A DNA stretch of 64,000 nucleotides, taken from Beaufortia kweichowensis (lineage: Eukaryota; Chordata; Actinopteri; Cypriniformes; Gastromyzontidae). A program made the position numbers and the translations under genes. Within the stretch, counting starts at the first letter, position 1; each line of letters starts with the position of its first letter. Below are positions 12,901 to 24,785 of the stretch, piece after piece. Below the pieces are notes generated by a model. That model saw nothing but the letters and a program-made list of their open reading frames with translations, was not told the origin of the DNA and searched no databases. The stretch is from contig CM032806.1 of NCBI GenBank assembly GCA_019155185.1, positions 16,363,383 to 16,427,382 of the forward strand, written 5' to 3'.

Positions 12901-15900
12901 TGGGTTTTGATTATCTTTGATTGCCAATTCTAGTTTTTCCAGTTGTTTGACTGTTTAATTTTGCTTACAGTTTGTGTCTGTCTGTACTCTATGAAACAAT
13001 GTTTGGAAATGACTTTCCCATATTGAAATAGCCAGTTCTTCATGATTAGTTTCTTTTCATATTGTTCAAGAATTGGTTTGTGTTTAGTGACTTCTCAGTT
13101 ATTGTTAGCTGTTTTTGGGTGTATTGTGCTTTTTTTGGTTCTGACTGTATGTTTGTATTGTTTCAGTGTTTCTCTGTATTATTTGGATCTCTGTGTTTCT
13201 GATTTGACAGTGCTCTTAGATTTTTGCGCATGGTTTGGCAGTCCTGATGAAACCAATTTTGGGTTTGAATCAAATTTTTTCCACTTTTTTTCAATTTTGA
13301 TTGTTTTGCTAATTTTTCAAATATGTAATTTATATCTTCTTTAGTGTGAGTGTATGTGTTATTTAGAAAGTTATCTAGCAGCTCTTGCATTATTGACTGC
13401 TAAGTGCTTTTTGATATTCTTCTGCACTGTTTTCAGTCATTCAGACATGGAAAAGTAATCTAATAATATCCAAAATCAGAAAGAGCACATTGGGTTGCAT
13501 GTAGATGGCAGATACATATGATCTTAATCAGAACCAGCGACTAACCAATGACTAATATGTTATCTGTGCAAGCTGAGAGATGTATTTTGGTTGTGTGTTC
13601 TGTGAGGTCAGGAGGATAATACAGGTAACAGACTAATGCAGGTCTCATGGTAGAGAGTAAATCACTGACTGATGTACAGAAGTGAATGTACTGGAAAAAG
13701 AATAGTGAGTGATGCTGATATGAAAATAAAAGTTCAAGTTTTATTTGTATAGCGCTGTAGCACTGTTTCAAAGCAGCTTTCCAGACAAAACCAAAAAAAG
13801 TATATAGTGTAAAAGAAATATTGAAAATATAAAAGGTAACCAAATAGTAACAGGATTTACAGAAGCCTAAACTCATTTAATATCTAATATCAGCAGTCTC
13901 CCAGTGAAGGTGATGGTGGCAAGGAACCCAAACTCCACAGATGAATATATACTGTATATATATATGAACCTACTGTATAAATATTGTTATTCAAAACACA
14001 AGAAATGTGTACAAGTGCATTTTTTGCTTAAAGTAAAATAAAGTAACGGTGTTAAAATAAAAAAATTCTCCTTAACCCCCTATTGTTGCTGTTACCTAAG
14101 CATAAAATAACAAAAAACACTGACTCTGATGAGCCGAGCCATCAGAACTGAACCAATGTTTAACAGAGACCATCCAAATAATGTGTGACATTTCATTGTC
14201 ACGTGACCCGAATGACACACTAACAACAACTGTGAAAATAATGTACTCACATGTTGTTAAACACATGTAATTAAACCACAATAAATACATTTCTTGGTAT
14301 ATCTTTGAGCTCTGGTTCACATACAGTATACTCACACTCCCCCACACACAATATAACATACTGTGTAGTGTGCAACTACTAGTAAACATTTTCTTTATGT
14401 ATTGCACAATATACTTTTAGATATAATTTTCTTTCAGCCATTGTTTTTGCAGCATCTGGTAAGTGTTTTGCTTTTTCTTGCCATATTCTGAAAAAAACTA
14501 ATGATGACTTTTAAACTAATAATACAGGTACATGGTTTATGGTGAAATTACTACATTTGCATGTCATTTCATGTGATTTTGAGCACGATTCATGTGCTAT
14601 CACTTTAATTCAGCATGTGCAGTACAGCAAAAACTCGTGTGCCTAAACGATGACTTCAACAATGTTGTCAATTGTTAATTAATAAAATGTCAATTGTCAA
14701 GATGTCGAAGAATAATGATAATTTTGCTGTTATTGTACTATTCAAATACTGTTTTTCTAATTGTTGAACAAACAGCTTTTATTGTTTTAAAAACATTTGT
14801 CAGAAAAACAAATGTGTTTTGCAGCACTGCTGTGTAAATCATGCAATCCCACCTAAAATAATAATTAGCAAATGCAATCATAACAAATACTTCTATTTAT
14901 TTTATCCTGCAACATGCTTTAAAGCATCATAAATATGCAGCACAAAGCATGCACAGGACAGGGAGGGAGGGGACACATAAACTTTGATAAAAAAATTGAC
15001 TTCTAAAGGACATGTGCTAGGTGTATTGTTGTGTGATATTTGTTCATTATTGTCCACTACAGCACAGATTTTGAACACACACACACACAGCGCCTGAATG
15101 AGTTTTTTGCATCTACTGTACAACTGGACATTACTGTTTATTTGTTTACTATGTCTAAAATAAGTTTGCAGGTTTCATAAACAAATATCATGAAAACATT
15201 TAATCTTAGCAGATATCTGGACAATGGCGCACATATCCGCTCCATAGAGGGGAGTGGCACTGCAAGCAAGACACCGAGCCATGTCTCCAGTGTCTACTGA
15301 CTACTCAAGGTGAGCATATGGGAGGACAATGGCTCTACACAAAGGCTATAGAACCAAGTGAACGTGTTGGGTGTCCAAAGCCAAGGAGGATGCAACACTC
15401 TTATTTGAGTGGGCTCTTAACCTGAGAGGGCATGGCCGACCTTAGACTTCTTACGCCAATGCAATGGCATCCACAATACAGTGGGCCATCCTCTGCTTGG
15501 AGACAGCCTGTCCCTTCTGGTGGCCTCCAGAACAGACAAAGAGCTGCTCTGAGTTACTAAAGCTCTACATGCATTCCACATACATGCGCAATGTGTGAAC
15601 AAGACAGAGCAGAGCTTGGGCTGGGTCTGCATTCTCCACGGACAGCGCTTGCAAGTTCAACACCTGGCAATGGGACGTGTCCAGAGATGCAAACAGATCT
15701 ATCTGTGCGGCCTCGAAGCGTCTCTAAATCAGTTGGACTGTATGGAATGTGTCCATTCTTCCAAGAGTACCGGCTGCCACGAGAGCTCGTCGGCTGCACA
15801 ACTGAGCGGGCCCAGAATGTGAATAAACAGAAGCGACTCCAGATGCTTCTGACTCCATAGAAGAAGATGGTGAGCAAGTTACAACATGCGACGGGGGCGT

Positions 15901-18900
15901 AAACCACTTTGGCTGCAACGGCTGCAACACTGAGAACCAATGAGAACCAACATGGGCTTGCCTAGGAGCAGCTTCCTGAAGCGGCGCAGCGCAAGACGTA
16001 TCGCAAGCAACTCAAGGCAGTTAATATGCCAATGCAGGTGGGGGCCCTTCCAGATCCCCACAGCTGCATGCCTGTTGTTTGTGGCACCCCAGCTGTTGGT
16101 AGAGGCATCTGTGCATACAACAGTATGCCTGGACACCTGCACTAAGGGCACACCTGCCTTTTAGAATGCAGGGTCCGCCCACAGACTGAAGGTTTGGAGG
16201 CAGGGCGGAGTGATCACCACTTAGTGCGTGCCGCATCGCCACACCCATCTCGGAGCTCAGAGCAAAGTTACAGCCCCTGCAGACGCCATATTCCCCAGGA
16301 GCTTCTAAAATAGTTTGAGTGGAGCTGCAGTTCTGTGCTAGAGTGTGTTCAAGCAGTGAGGCATGCTCTTAGGTTGACCGAATCCAAGTCCATGCCGAGA
16401 AAAGAGATCCTCTGCATTTGGAAGAGTTTTCTATTTTCCCAGTTGACCCGAAGCCCCAGCTGGCTGAGTAGACCGAGCACCAAGTCCAGTGTTCACATAA
16501 CTGCTCTCGAGATTGGGCCAGAATGAGCCAGTCATCAAAGTAGTTGAGAACGCAAACGCACTGTTTTTGCATGGAAACTAGGGCAGCCTCCATGACTTTA
16601 GTAAAGACGGACCTTGTACTGATATGCTCATCCCTCAAACACAAAGAGGAGGAATGGCCTCCACTTAACAAGGGGAAATTGAGACATAAAAGTATGCATC
16701 CTTCAGGTCGATCGCTGCAAACCAATCCTGGGGATGGACGCAAGAGAAGATGTGCTTCTTCATCAGCATTTTGAACGGAAACCTGTGAAGAGCTTGGTTC
16801 ACCGTAACCCCCGTCCTTCTTGGGCACAATAAAGTAGAGGCTGTAGGACCCCGACTTCATATCGGCTGGAGGGACCGGCTCTATAGTGTCCTTCACCGGC
16901 AGGACTGCGATCTTTGCATGCAAGACAGGGGCATCGTTTGTTCCACACAGAAGTGAACTGGACACTCCTGAACTTGGGTGGGCGCAGAGACGAACTGAAT
17001 CGTGTAGCCGAGCCAACGGGACCACCGGCGTACCTGCAGGGGGCAGCATGGCGGAAAACCAGGGAGCACCTGATACACTTGAAGGAGCGGCATGGAGGGC
17101 GGAGGTAGCCTGTCCAGCAGCCTTGTAAGCCCTCGCAGAGAGATCGGACGTGAACTTACAGGCCCTGGATGGGAGCCGAGGGTTTACCCACCAGGAGGAA
17201 GCGCTCTTTGGACACAGCTGCATCGCAACAGAGCCCTCCACCGGGAGGATCACCTCGTACCCCTTGGCTGACCTGCCGTCGAGGGTAGTGAGGGGTGAGG
17301 TGCGAGTGATCCCTGATCTGATATGCACTTTCAGGCAGCCCAGGGGGTCGGGCTGGACTGGAAGCCTTCACCCTGCCCCGATGGTACCTGAGTGCAGCGC
17401 AGACTGGTCCCCCGCCCCAGTGTCTTTCTTTCCCGAGGTGCATGCAGCGGTGACGAAGACATGGCTGACGCCCTACTCTGCCAGATCAGGGATCACTCGC
17501 ACCTCACCCCTCACTACCCTCGACGGCAGGGCAGCCAAGGGGTACGAGGTGATCCTCCCGGTGGAGGGCTCTGTTGCGATGCATCTCTAAATTCGGAACC
17601 ACATCGGGATCTTCAAGATCCGTTGGTTTGTTCCGACGTGACATCAAACATGACCGACATAAGGGAAGACAATGTTTACCTTTAAAAATGTAAGATTTGT
17701 TTTCAAAGACATGAATGCAGCTTAAAAATGCTGTGAACTAAGCATCAAAGCAATTCTTATTGTGCCCAAATTAAGAAATGTTTATCTTAAGTTTACCTTT
17801 CGGTAAGCCTGGTTTGATCTTTATAGATTTGTGTGCAATCTAAAAAACGCATCTTTCCATTTAAAGGAAAATGATATAAAATAATAAAGTACTATTTGTT
17901 CATACACAAAAAACAATATATTTATTTCTTATTTAACATAATATGTATTATATGGAAAATGTATTTTCCATGGAAATGGCTGCAATTTGCAGAAATGTGT
18001 TGAAAACACAAAACTTTTTGGGTGTCTTTGTGTGACCTCAACACTGTCAAACATAATTTTTTTTAAATGTCAGGGAAGTAACAAATCACTGGGTTGATAA
18101 AATAATGAGCAGCATAAAATATGATTTTCCCATTTTTTTAATTTGACATAAAAGTTGAAAGTGGGCTTAAATGGTACATTGGCACACAAGAATACTCATA
18201 TAATATAATGAAGTATATAATGAAGTAAAGTATTTATAAACATTATATTATATATTTTATTATATATAAACATTTATTACCAGTTTGTAAGGGATTTATG
18301 TGAATTATGTGCACTCCCAAAATGTTAAGCAAAAGTCATGACTATATATTTAATGGTAAGAAATGGCCTTCCTGCAAAACTGCTCCAGCTCAGCATTTGG
18401 GAATCATTGCTGTAGCTACTGAGGAAAAAAGACACAATGTAATGTCATGAGCTGTGGATATTAGACTCACCTCCGATCCCCGGCCGAAAGTTTCGAGCAT
18501 ATCCTTTCATTAAATCATCCAGATTTGGCAACCAGGAGATTTCAATGTCTGTACCTACATAGTCCCCAATATTACTCAGCATAGCTCTAAAAAACAAAAC
18601 ACAAACAATATATCTTCACTTTTAAAACGTTAGCATTATTCTGTTACATTATTCATGGACTAAAGTCTTGTTGTTTCGAAGCGTTTGACTGCTTTGGTGG
18701 CTTTTCCTGATGTTAAAGGCTGAGGTATCGTCGTGAGCATTATGGTACACGCTGAGAAAAGTCACACTGATTGAACCTACTGAACAAATAGAGCCCTTGA
18801 CTAAACTAGCTGACCTAAAATCAGTATCTTAATAAATGTGTAGACATGCTGAAGTGAATTGGGCTCGAAGCACAGAAAGCTCAGGAATAAAATTCATTTT

Positions 18901-19712
18901 TCTTCTAAATCTTAATTTAAGGCCTGCAAGTGATGTAATACTTTCATTTTAACCTCTTTATGGCCGATTGACATGAACTTTTGTATGTCATTCATTTAGG
19001 GACCTTCCAAGAAAAAACTATAGATCAATCCATGGTCAAAATGACTACAGACATCAGTAAAATTCAGCTTATATTGTCATTAGAAAAGTCCTGAACTTGC
19101 TTTCTTCTCTTTAAATCTCTTGACTGTCAGTACTGCACACAGTATTATTGCTTGTTTATATTCTTAATTGTCTTCATGTTTTAAGTGAATCTATTAAACT
19201 CGTTTACAGCAACAGATGCAGTCATTATTTCATGAATCTGAATGAATATGTACTTCTCTACTCAGACTCAATAGTTTTAGAATATCTCTTTTATGTCCAA
19301 CACGTAACTTATTGTTATTAAGCATATGACTGAATGTGAAAAGTAAATGAATTAGAAATGATACCACACAAACATGCATGCATACATAAACAAACTGTTT
19401 GACTCCTGAATGATCGTAACCTTGACCTTGTTTCTGTCACTTCTCCTGAGCTTCTACGTAATGTAAACTACATTCCATTATTTCTTTTTCTTTTTTTTTT
19501 CTTTGTAAATGAATTGTGATGTGGACATGTTTTCATGAGCTTTATCTCTTGGGAAAGAGTTTCTTCACAGTGATCTCTTACAGTGGACGGTACATGAGTT
19601 ACCCTGCGGTGCTCCTGGACTTGTGCTTGACATACTAAATTGTTTCATATCCCAGTGGATCAAGTTTTTTTTTTTAAGTTTAAAAATAACTAAATGTGAC
19701 AATGTTAAGGTG

Positions 19713-19750
<38 letters not shown>

Positions 19751-20289
19751 TTGTTTTTATATAACATCATGTTTTACCTGGTGAGCTTAAAATAGCATCT
19801 CTCTGTCCCTGCTGAACATCACATTAACCCATTTACAGAGACTATCACATTATATACATTATATACATTATATTCATGTACAGCACTTTAAAACATAATC
19901 ACATAAAGCATTTTCTATGCGTGCACATATACACATGAACAACTGTCCCAATTTTTATGCAACAATGACAAATCACATGTATGATCATGACATAATCATG
20001 ACAGTGTGTGTCCACAATGTTTTAAATCATCGCATGTGTAAATAATCTGTGTATGTGTTCAACATTTCATCTCTGCTGCTTTACTGTATGTTCAGTGTTA
20101 AAGGCCAAATCCACATTTATAATCCACACAATTAGGAACATAGACTATAAAGACTGAACATATATAAGTGTGTATGAAGATATCACAGTTATATGTAGAT
20201 GAAGGACACGCGCATCCTCACCTGACCGATCTGCTTCCCGCCATCAACACAAACCACAAGATCCACGAGCAAACACACAACACGTCCAT
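6967..20289 (-). CDS. gabrd: GABA-A receptor subunit delta, complete nine-exon gene
   Basis: Coding exons on the minus strand: 20289-20222, 18586-18471, 11888-11821, 8609-8389, 8272-8190, 8116-7979, 7883-7728, 7630-7422 and 7278-6967. They total 1371 nt (456 aa) with every phase matching; human delta is about 452 aa. The product is a Cys-loop ligand-gated chloride channel subunit of extrasynaptic, tonic-inhibition GABA-A receptors. Seen in order: signal peptide MDVLCVCSWILWFVLMAG, ligand-binding domain (GDYVGTDIEISWLPNLDDL, DSRFVDKLWVPDTF), Cys-loop with cysteines near residues 165 and 179 (CDMDLTKYPMDEQEC), TM1 at about 250-273, TM2 with [20 protein letters not shown], TM3 at about 312-335, a variable intracellular loop, and TM4 at the C-terminus. 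Its IDADTIDIYARAVFP motif is nearly invariant in delta subunits. Intron 2 (6.6 kb) carries a DIRS retroelement relic. The gene is divergent from apeh. Confidence 0.95.
8610..11820 (-). other. gabrd intron 3, no gene seen
   Basis: About 3.2 kb of AT-rich sequence between coding exons 3 and 4. Small frames on both strands show no recognisable family, splice logic or conservation pattern. A short ATC run sits at about 10868-10885. Confidence 0.5.
11889..15200 (-). other. gabrd intron 2, proximal part
   Basis: AT-rich intronic DNA. The only structure recognised is an interspersed repeat piece near 13.7-13.9 kb (listed separately). No exon with delta-subunit similarity is present here. Confidence 0.5.
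13728..13945. repeat. Fish interspersed repeat fragment (TATAGCGCT type)
   Basis: The phrases TTTTATTTGTATAGCGCT, TTTCAAAGCAGCTTT and GGTGGCAAGGAACCCAAACTCC occur in this order. I recognise them from a dispersed repeat common in fish introns. Class assignment is uncertain. Confidence 0.55.
15230..17650 (-). mobile_element. Degenerate DIRS1-type retrotransposon fragment in gabrd intron 2
   Basis: On the minus strand, a reverse-transcriptase region (about 17328-16369) contains LYFIVPKKDGG and a YFDDWLILAQS box, where YxDD is the catalytic metal-binding motif and DDWLILA is typical of DIRS elements. Downstream, an RNase H-like region (about 16151-15879) contains VVCTDASTNSWGA and HWHINCLELLA. 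Stops and frame changes break the reading frame several times, so it is dead. No tyrosine-recombinase segment and no terminal repeats were recognised, so both ends look truncated. Its GC content is well above that of the surrounding intron. Confidence 0.85.
17219..17583. repeat. 102-bp near-perfect inverted repeat, arms 17219-17320 and 17482-17583
   Basis: The two arms are reverse complements with essentially one mismatch seen (gctgAcctg against gctgCcctg), separated by about 161 bp. The same short peptide phrase (ITRTSPLTTLDGR) is therefore readable on both strands. It lies at the 5' end of the DIRS fragment, in its gag-like region. Confidence 0.85.
17660..18465 (-). other. gabrd intron 2, distal part
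   Basis: AT-rich sequence between the DIRS relic and exon 2. Nothing else is supported here. Confidence 0.4.
18590..20215 (-). other. gabrd intron 1
   Basis: About 1.6 kb separating the signal-peptide exon from exon 2. It contains a (GT)n run at about 19715-19749. No further exon is supported. Confidence 0.5.
19715..19749. repeat. (GT)n microsatellite
   Basis: An uninterrupted GT dinucleotide run of about 35 bases in gabrd intron 1. Confidence 0.95.
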
Positions 20290-20380
20290 TATGCGCAAAA
20301 ATCATTTACATGCCCCAGAAATATAACTGATTCATTTACAGCCCGTGTTCTAATATCCGACCGCAGAGAAAACGCCATAC

Positions 20381-20592
<212 letters not shown>

Positions 20593-23500
20593 TAGATGAA
20601 ACGGGTGAACAATTCGCAAATGAATCATTCGAGTCAGTTCTTTTTAAATGATTCAATCGAATGATTCGTAAAAATGCTGGTTATAGTTTTGGTTAGATCA
20701 AATTACACAGAACCAGTAAAATGCTTAATTCATTTAAAAAATATTTTTCATAATTTTTTTGTTTTCTAATTAAAGACAATTTCTAATTGTTGTCACAATT
20801 ATATTTTTGTCTAAAACTGAAATATACATCTTTAGATGAAAATATTTTCATGTTTTGGTGCTGTGTTTTAAAAGAGCTGACAATGTAAGTAGGCTGTTTA
20901 AATAGCCAGTTTGTATAATGCATAAATAACAGATAGTAGCAGGCTAAAACTAAAACAACCATTATAAACTTAACATTCACATATTTACACATCTCTTTTT
21001 TAAAGGTAGAAAACTAATAAATAATCATTAAATATTATTTCCATAGCAGAAATAGGGACAAACTGTAAGACATTTTAAAACACAATACAACAATCACATT
21101 TATATAACTAAACTAAAACTTTTTTCAAATGCTTAGCATTTAACCGCAATTTTACAGTGTGATTCATGAGATTCATCGGTTCACTGAAATGAATCGTCTG
21201 AAGTGAATCAGTCTGGCATCGATGTCATTCCTCCTCTGCGCTCACATCCGATTAAAATCCTCCACAGTCACAGCACACAGGATATAACACGACTCTTATA
21301 TAACTAAAGCTTTGCCTTACAGTCACATTCAGATCATGTAATAGCTGCTTCATTTTTCACAGAGGATATCAGAGGTATACATGCATACAGCAAACTCACA
21401 TTAATAAATATGTGCTTCTGCATTTATTATAAAAATAAGTGTTCAATCAGCATTTTCTTCATAATCATTGAGGTTTGATGCTTTTGATTGTATGGTTACT
21501 GTATGTAGCTTTGATGGTTTGGTAGCAGCTGGGAACCTACATTTCCCAACTTGTAGTGTGCATCTCTGTTTCTATGGAAACATGGCAGAGAGAGGCAGCT
21601 TTTCTCCAGAAAGTTGAAGGCTCGATATTACATAAAGAGCATTCACACATGTCAAACAGGACACTTGTTTGTGTCAGAGAATAAATACAAAATAACATTT
21701 AATCATTCACACACTCAAACACTTTCATTATATCATTTTTCTGTACAGTAAATACTGAATGTCATACTGTATGCAGTGTCCTCATGCAGCTGTAATGTGT
21801 TGTTAGAACTGGGTCAACCAAGACATACTGATGATAAATCTTTCTTATTTTGAATAAATGAATTAAGTTGGTCATCACCTTGTTCTATTGTATGTAATAA
21901 TGTTTTCACTTCTGCTGAAATCTCTCCTGTGGAACTTGGCTGAGATATACAGAGGGATATTTTAGACCAGACTGACCACTCATGGAAAACTGGTATCATG
22001 CAGACGCCACTGCTGTGAAGCCAGAAAGAAGATGAGGAGAATCATCGTCAGTAGCTAAATCAATTCAGAAGCTATCAAAATCACATGCTTTAGCACAAAG
22101 ACGAACACTACAGCCATCCAAATGACTTCAGTGGGTTAATAAATGTCTTCCGAAGTGAATACTATATTTTTCAAGAGAAAATTATTAATATTTTGAAGGA
22201 AAAAAACCCTGTTTGTCAGCATGCCAAATTCAAATATGTGTCTTTGGGTTTGGGCTCTCCATTGTACTAGAATGCTTTTAGTACATATAAAGAAGAATAC
22301 AAGACCAAGTGCTTGTGAGGAAAAGAGTTTTATCGAAGGTTGTTTTGTGGTTCTTCTGGGGCGATGTTCTTGTGCCAACCTTCTACAGTCTTAACCCAAA
22401 GTACTGTCTGTGTGACCAGACCTTTATACCTTACTGTATACCGTAACACATTTGACAAAACACTAGAATGGCACCACATGGAGAATGCATGTGAGTGTAA
22501 TCTGGAGAGTTTGCACTGTAAAAATGAAAAGATCCTGGAGGAACCATTTGGTGTTCTTCACACTGCCACACTGGCAGAACCATCAGGAGGTTCCCTGAGG
22601 ATCTTCAGAACTGAATTTAAAGTGCTTAAAGGATCCCATAAGTTTTCCAAGTACTGCCAACACGATTAAGGGTTCCTCTGAGAACTGCTCTTTGTAAAAA
22701 AAGGTGCCTTGAGATCCTCCTAACGGTTCTGCCAGTGTGGCAGTGTGAAGAACCCCAAATGGTTCCTCCAGGATCTTTTCATTTTTACAGTGTATGACAG
22801 TTGGTCACGCAAGAACGAATGACATTCTAATTTAATGAAACACACGTGATAAAATGTATACATTAAATGCACTGTAAGTCACTTTGGACAAAAGTATCTG
22901 CATGACTGTAAAGTTTTATTTGGAAAATGTCAATTTTATGTCAATTTTGTGTTTGTTTTGGTTTCTATTTTTCTCATAAAGGGGAACTGATCTCTAAACG
23001 CTTCACCTTAAACCCATCTATTGCTGGGTTCAGTTTAACTGCGTAATTCAGTTTGATTTCTATAGTTTTAATGCAGCAAACCCTTTTCAAATATAAATAC
23101 TGCCTTTAGTTCCATGCTGTAGGTGATTGTCTTTAAGCAGTTCAGTTTAAAACGTAAATAAGACTATGTCTTAACATATACTCATGGAACCAATCTCTAT
23201 CCAGCATCACAGGTTATATACCAGCTTTTTTATATACCAGGTATAGTAAACTGTTGATGGGCATCTTTTCATCATTACCTGCTCTTATCACTCACCTCAA
23301 TCATCATAAACAGGCACATATTACACTACAAACAATAATAGTTATTTGCTAAGTTATATATCATGAGGCTGTTGAATTCAAAATATATTTCCAGGATTGA
23401 TTTATCACAAATCAATTAAGTAAAAATTAATTCACTATGGTTTTAACTCTTTCTGCTAGAATAAACGTTAATTGTTATGTAAATAATAGATGTACACTCT

Positions 23501-23700
23501 TATCAGTTTGACTGTCACATGCATTTCATTTTTAAACACACCCTACATCACCAGAGTCTGACTCAGGGGAGGAGCTTAAGGGCTGATGGTGTTTGGCACT
23601 GAACCATGATCCCTATCTGCCTCCATCTGCTCTCTATCCTTCAGTAACTCAGTGTCCCTTTAAGAAAAATCTTCACACACTGCACAACACTTCCACTCAT
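20593..23700. other. Intergenic region, gabrd-apeh (divergent), gabrd side
   Basis: AT-rich, no supported exon. It holds a foldback MITE at 22514-22792 and, at about 22860-22915, a small piece resembling the end of the GTAAGTCGCTTTGG-type fish repeat. Confidence 0.45.
22514..22792. mobile_element. Foldback MITE with long terminal inverted repeats
   Basis: It begins CACTGTAAAAATGAAAAG and ends with the reverse complement. The inverted match continues for roughly 75-80 bases on each side (through the ggaaccatttgg, cacactgccacactggcagaacc and aggagg blocks) and the total length is 279 bp. There is no coding capacity. Superfamily unknown; no convincing target-site duplication was seen. Confidence 0.85.
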
Positions 23701-23773
23701 ACAACACCATATCTTACTGTGTCTACCGGAATGAGGGAAGACAGATGCCTCTAAAATCTTTTGCTGATGTTAG

Positions 23774-24370
23774 CAAACAACATATTTCCAAATAACAATT
23801 AAATCTGACATCAACTATATCATAAACCTTGTTTCTTAGGCTCAAATCGCACTGAAACCATTTCCATGCCGCTCCAGCTATTGCGCATGCAAGCCTCCAC
23901 CGTCTACATACAATAGCTGCAGCATTGATCATCACTGAATGATATGTTTAAGGCGCCACCATATTGGGTAGGCCATGACACTCTTGGGAAAATGCACGAG
24001 CTGCGAATGTTTTGGGGAAAACGCAGCAGTTTTTCTAGGAAAAAAGCATAATAATGTTTATTTGTACTAATTCTATTGGTATACAATCCAGGTGGAGTAC
24101 TGTCTCTATTTACTTTTTTATTGGTAGATAAATATTGGAATAATATATGGAGTTAAGAAAGCTTAAGCTTGTCACAGCAAGAACACAGTCCAATCTACTT
24201 GAATGGGGAAAGGGGGCATTTCTACAGTCGCTTCCTAAAATCCCAATTCAATAATATATTTCCAAACAACAATTAATCCTGATATTAACAGTATTATATC
24301 CTTTGTTTCTTCAACTCAAATTGCGCAATAAAACACACTTTTCGAGATCGCTTAAGCTGCTGTGCATGTG
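23774..24370. repeat. Pair of diverged direct repeats upstream of apeh
   Basis: Copies at about 23774-23890 and 24250-24370 share the order atatttccaaa(t/c)aacaatta, then a block ending tttgtttctt, then ctcaaat(c/t)gcgca, then gctg/cgcatg. They look like two decayed copies of one repeat or an old local duplication. Confidence 0.6.
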
Positions 24371-24423
24371 CATGTGCACAGGTTGTCTAGCCCCTCCCCT
24401 AGATAAACGTATGTTTTTTTATT

Positions 24424-24785
24424 GATGATTGGTTCTTTTTAATGGAGGCGGGACTTCCGTCGTTAGAGCGGCCATATTGAGCGTTGCAATCCGCCTTATT
24501 CATAGTAACGGCAGTGACGCGTCTTGGTAATGTTAAGTATCTTCGATGTGGAACAGTCTTGTCAGGACCGGTCCAATATGGCGGCGCTGTTGATTCCCTG
24601 CGGCAACGAGCTTAAGCTCTCAGTAAAGAGTCCCTCCCCCACAGAGTCGATTCATGATTGGCTCTTTTTACTGGAAGGCGGGACTTCCGTCGCCAGAGCA
24701 GCCTATGCTCCGCCTCGCCGAGGTTTATGACATGTTCGCTGTCAGCAGGATTTCGCTGCAAAGATTTATTTCGCTCTCCGCTGTC
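24424..24785 (+). promoter_or_regulatory. apeh promoter region with duplicated GGCGGGACTTCCGTCG box
   Basis: Two copies of a roughly 50-base block (about 24424-24475 and 24654-24705) contain tgattggNtcttttta (CCAAT-like) followed by GGCGGGACTTCCGTCG, which carries ETS-like (ACTTCCG) and NF-kappaB-like (GGGACTTCC) matches. Between them lies CAATATGGCGGCGC, a YY1-type match. The region is GC-richer than its surroundings and ends at the apeh ATG. The factor assignments are inference from motifs. Confidence 0.55.

Noticed and set aside
17150..17590. Plus-strand 146-codon open frame
   Set aside because: It is the antisense of the DIRS gag/RT region plus the inverted repeat, which makes a copy of the same peptide on the other strand.
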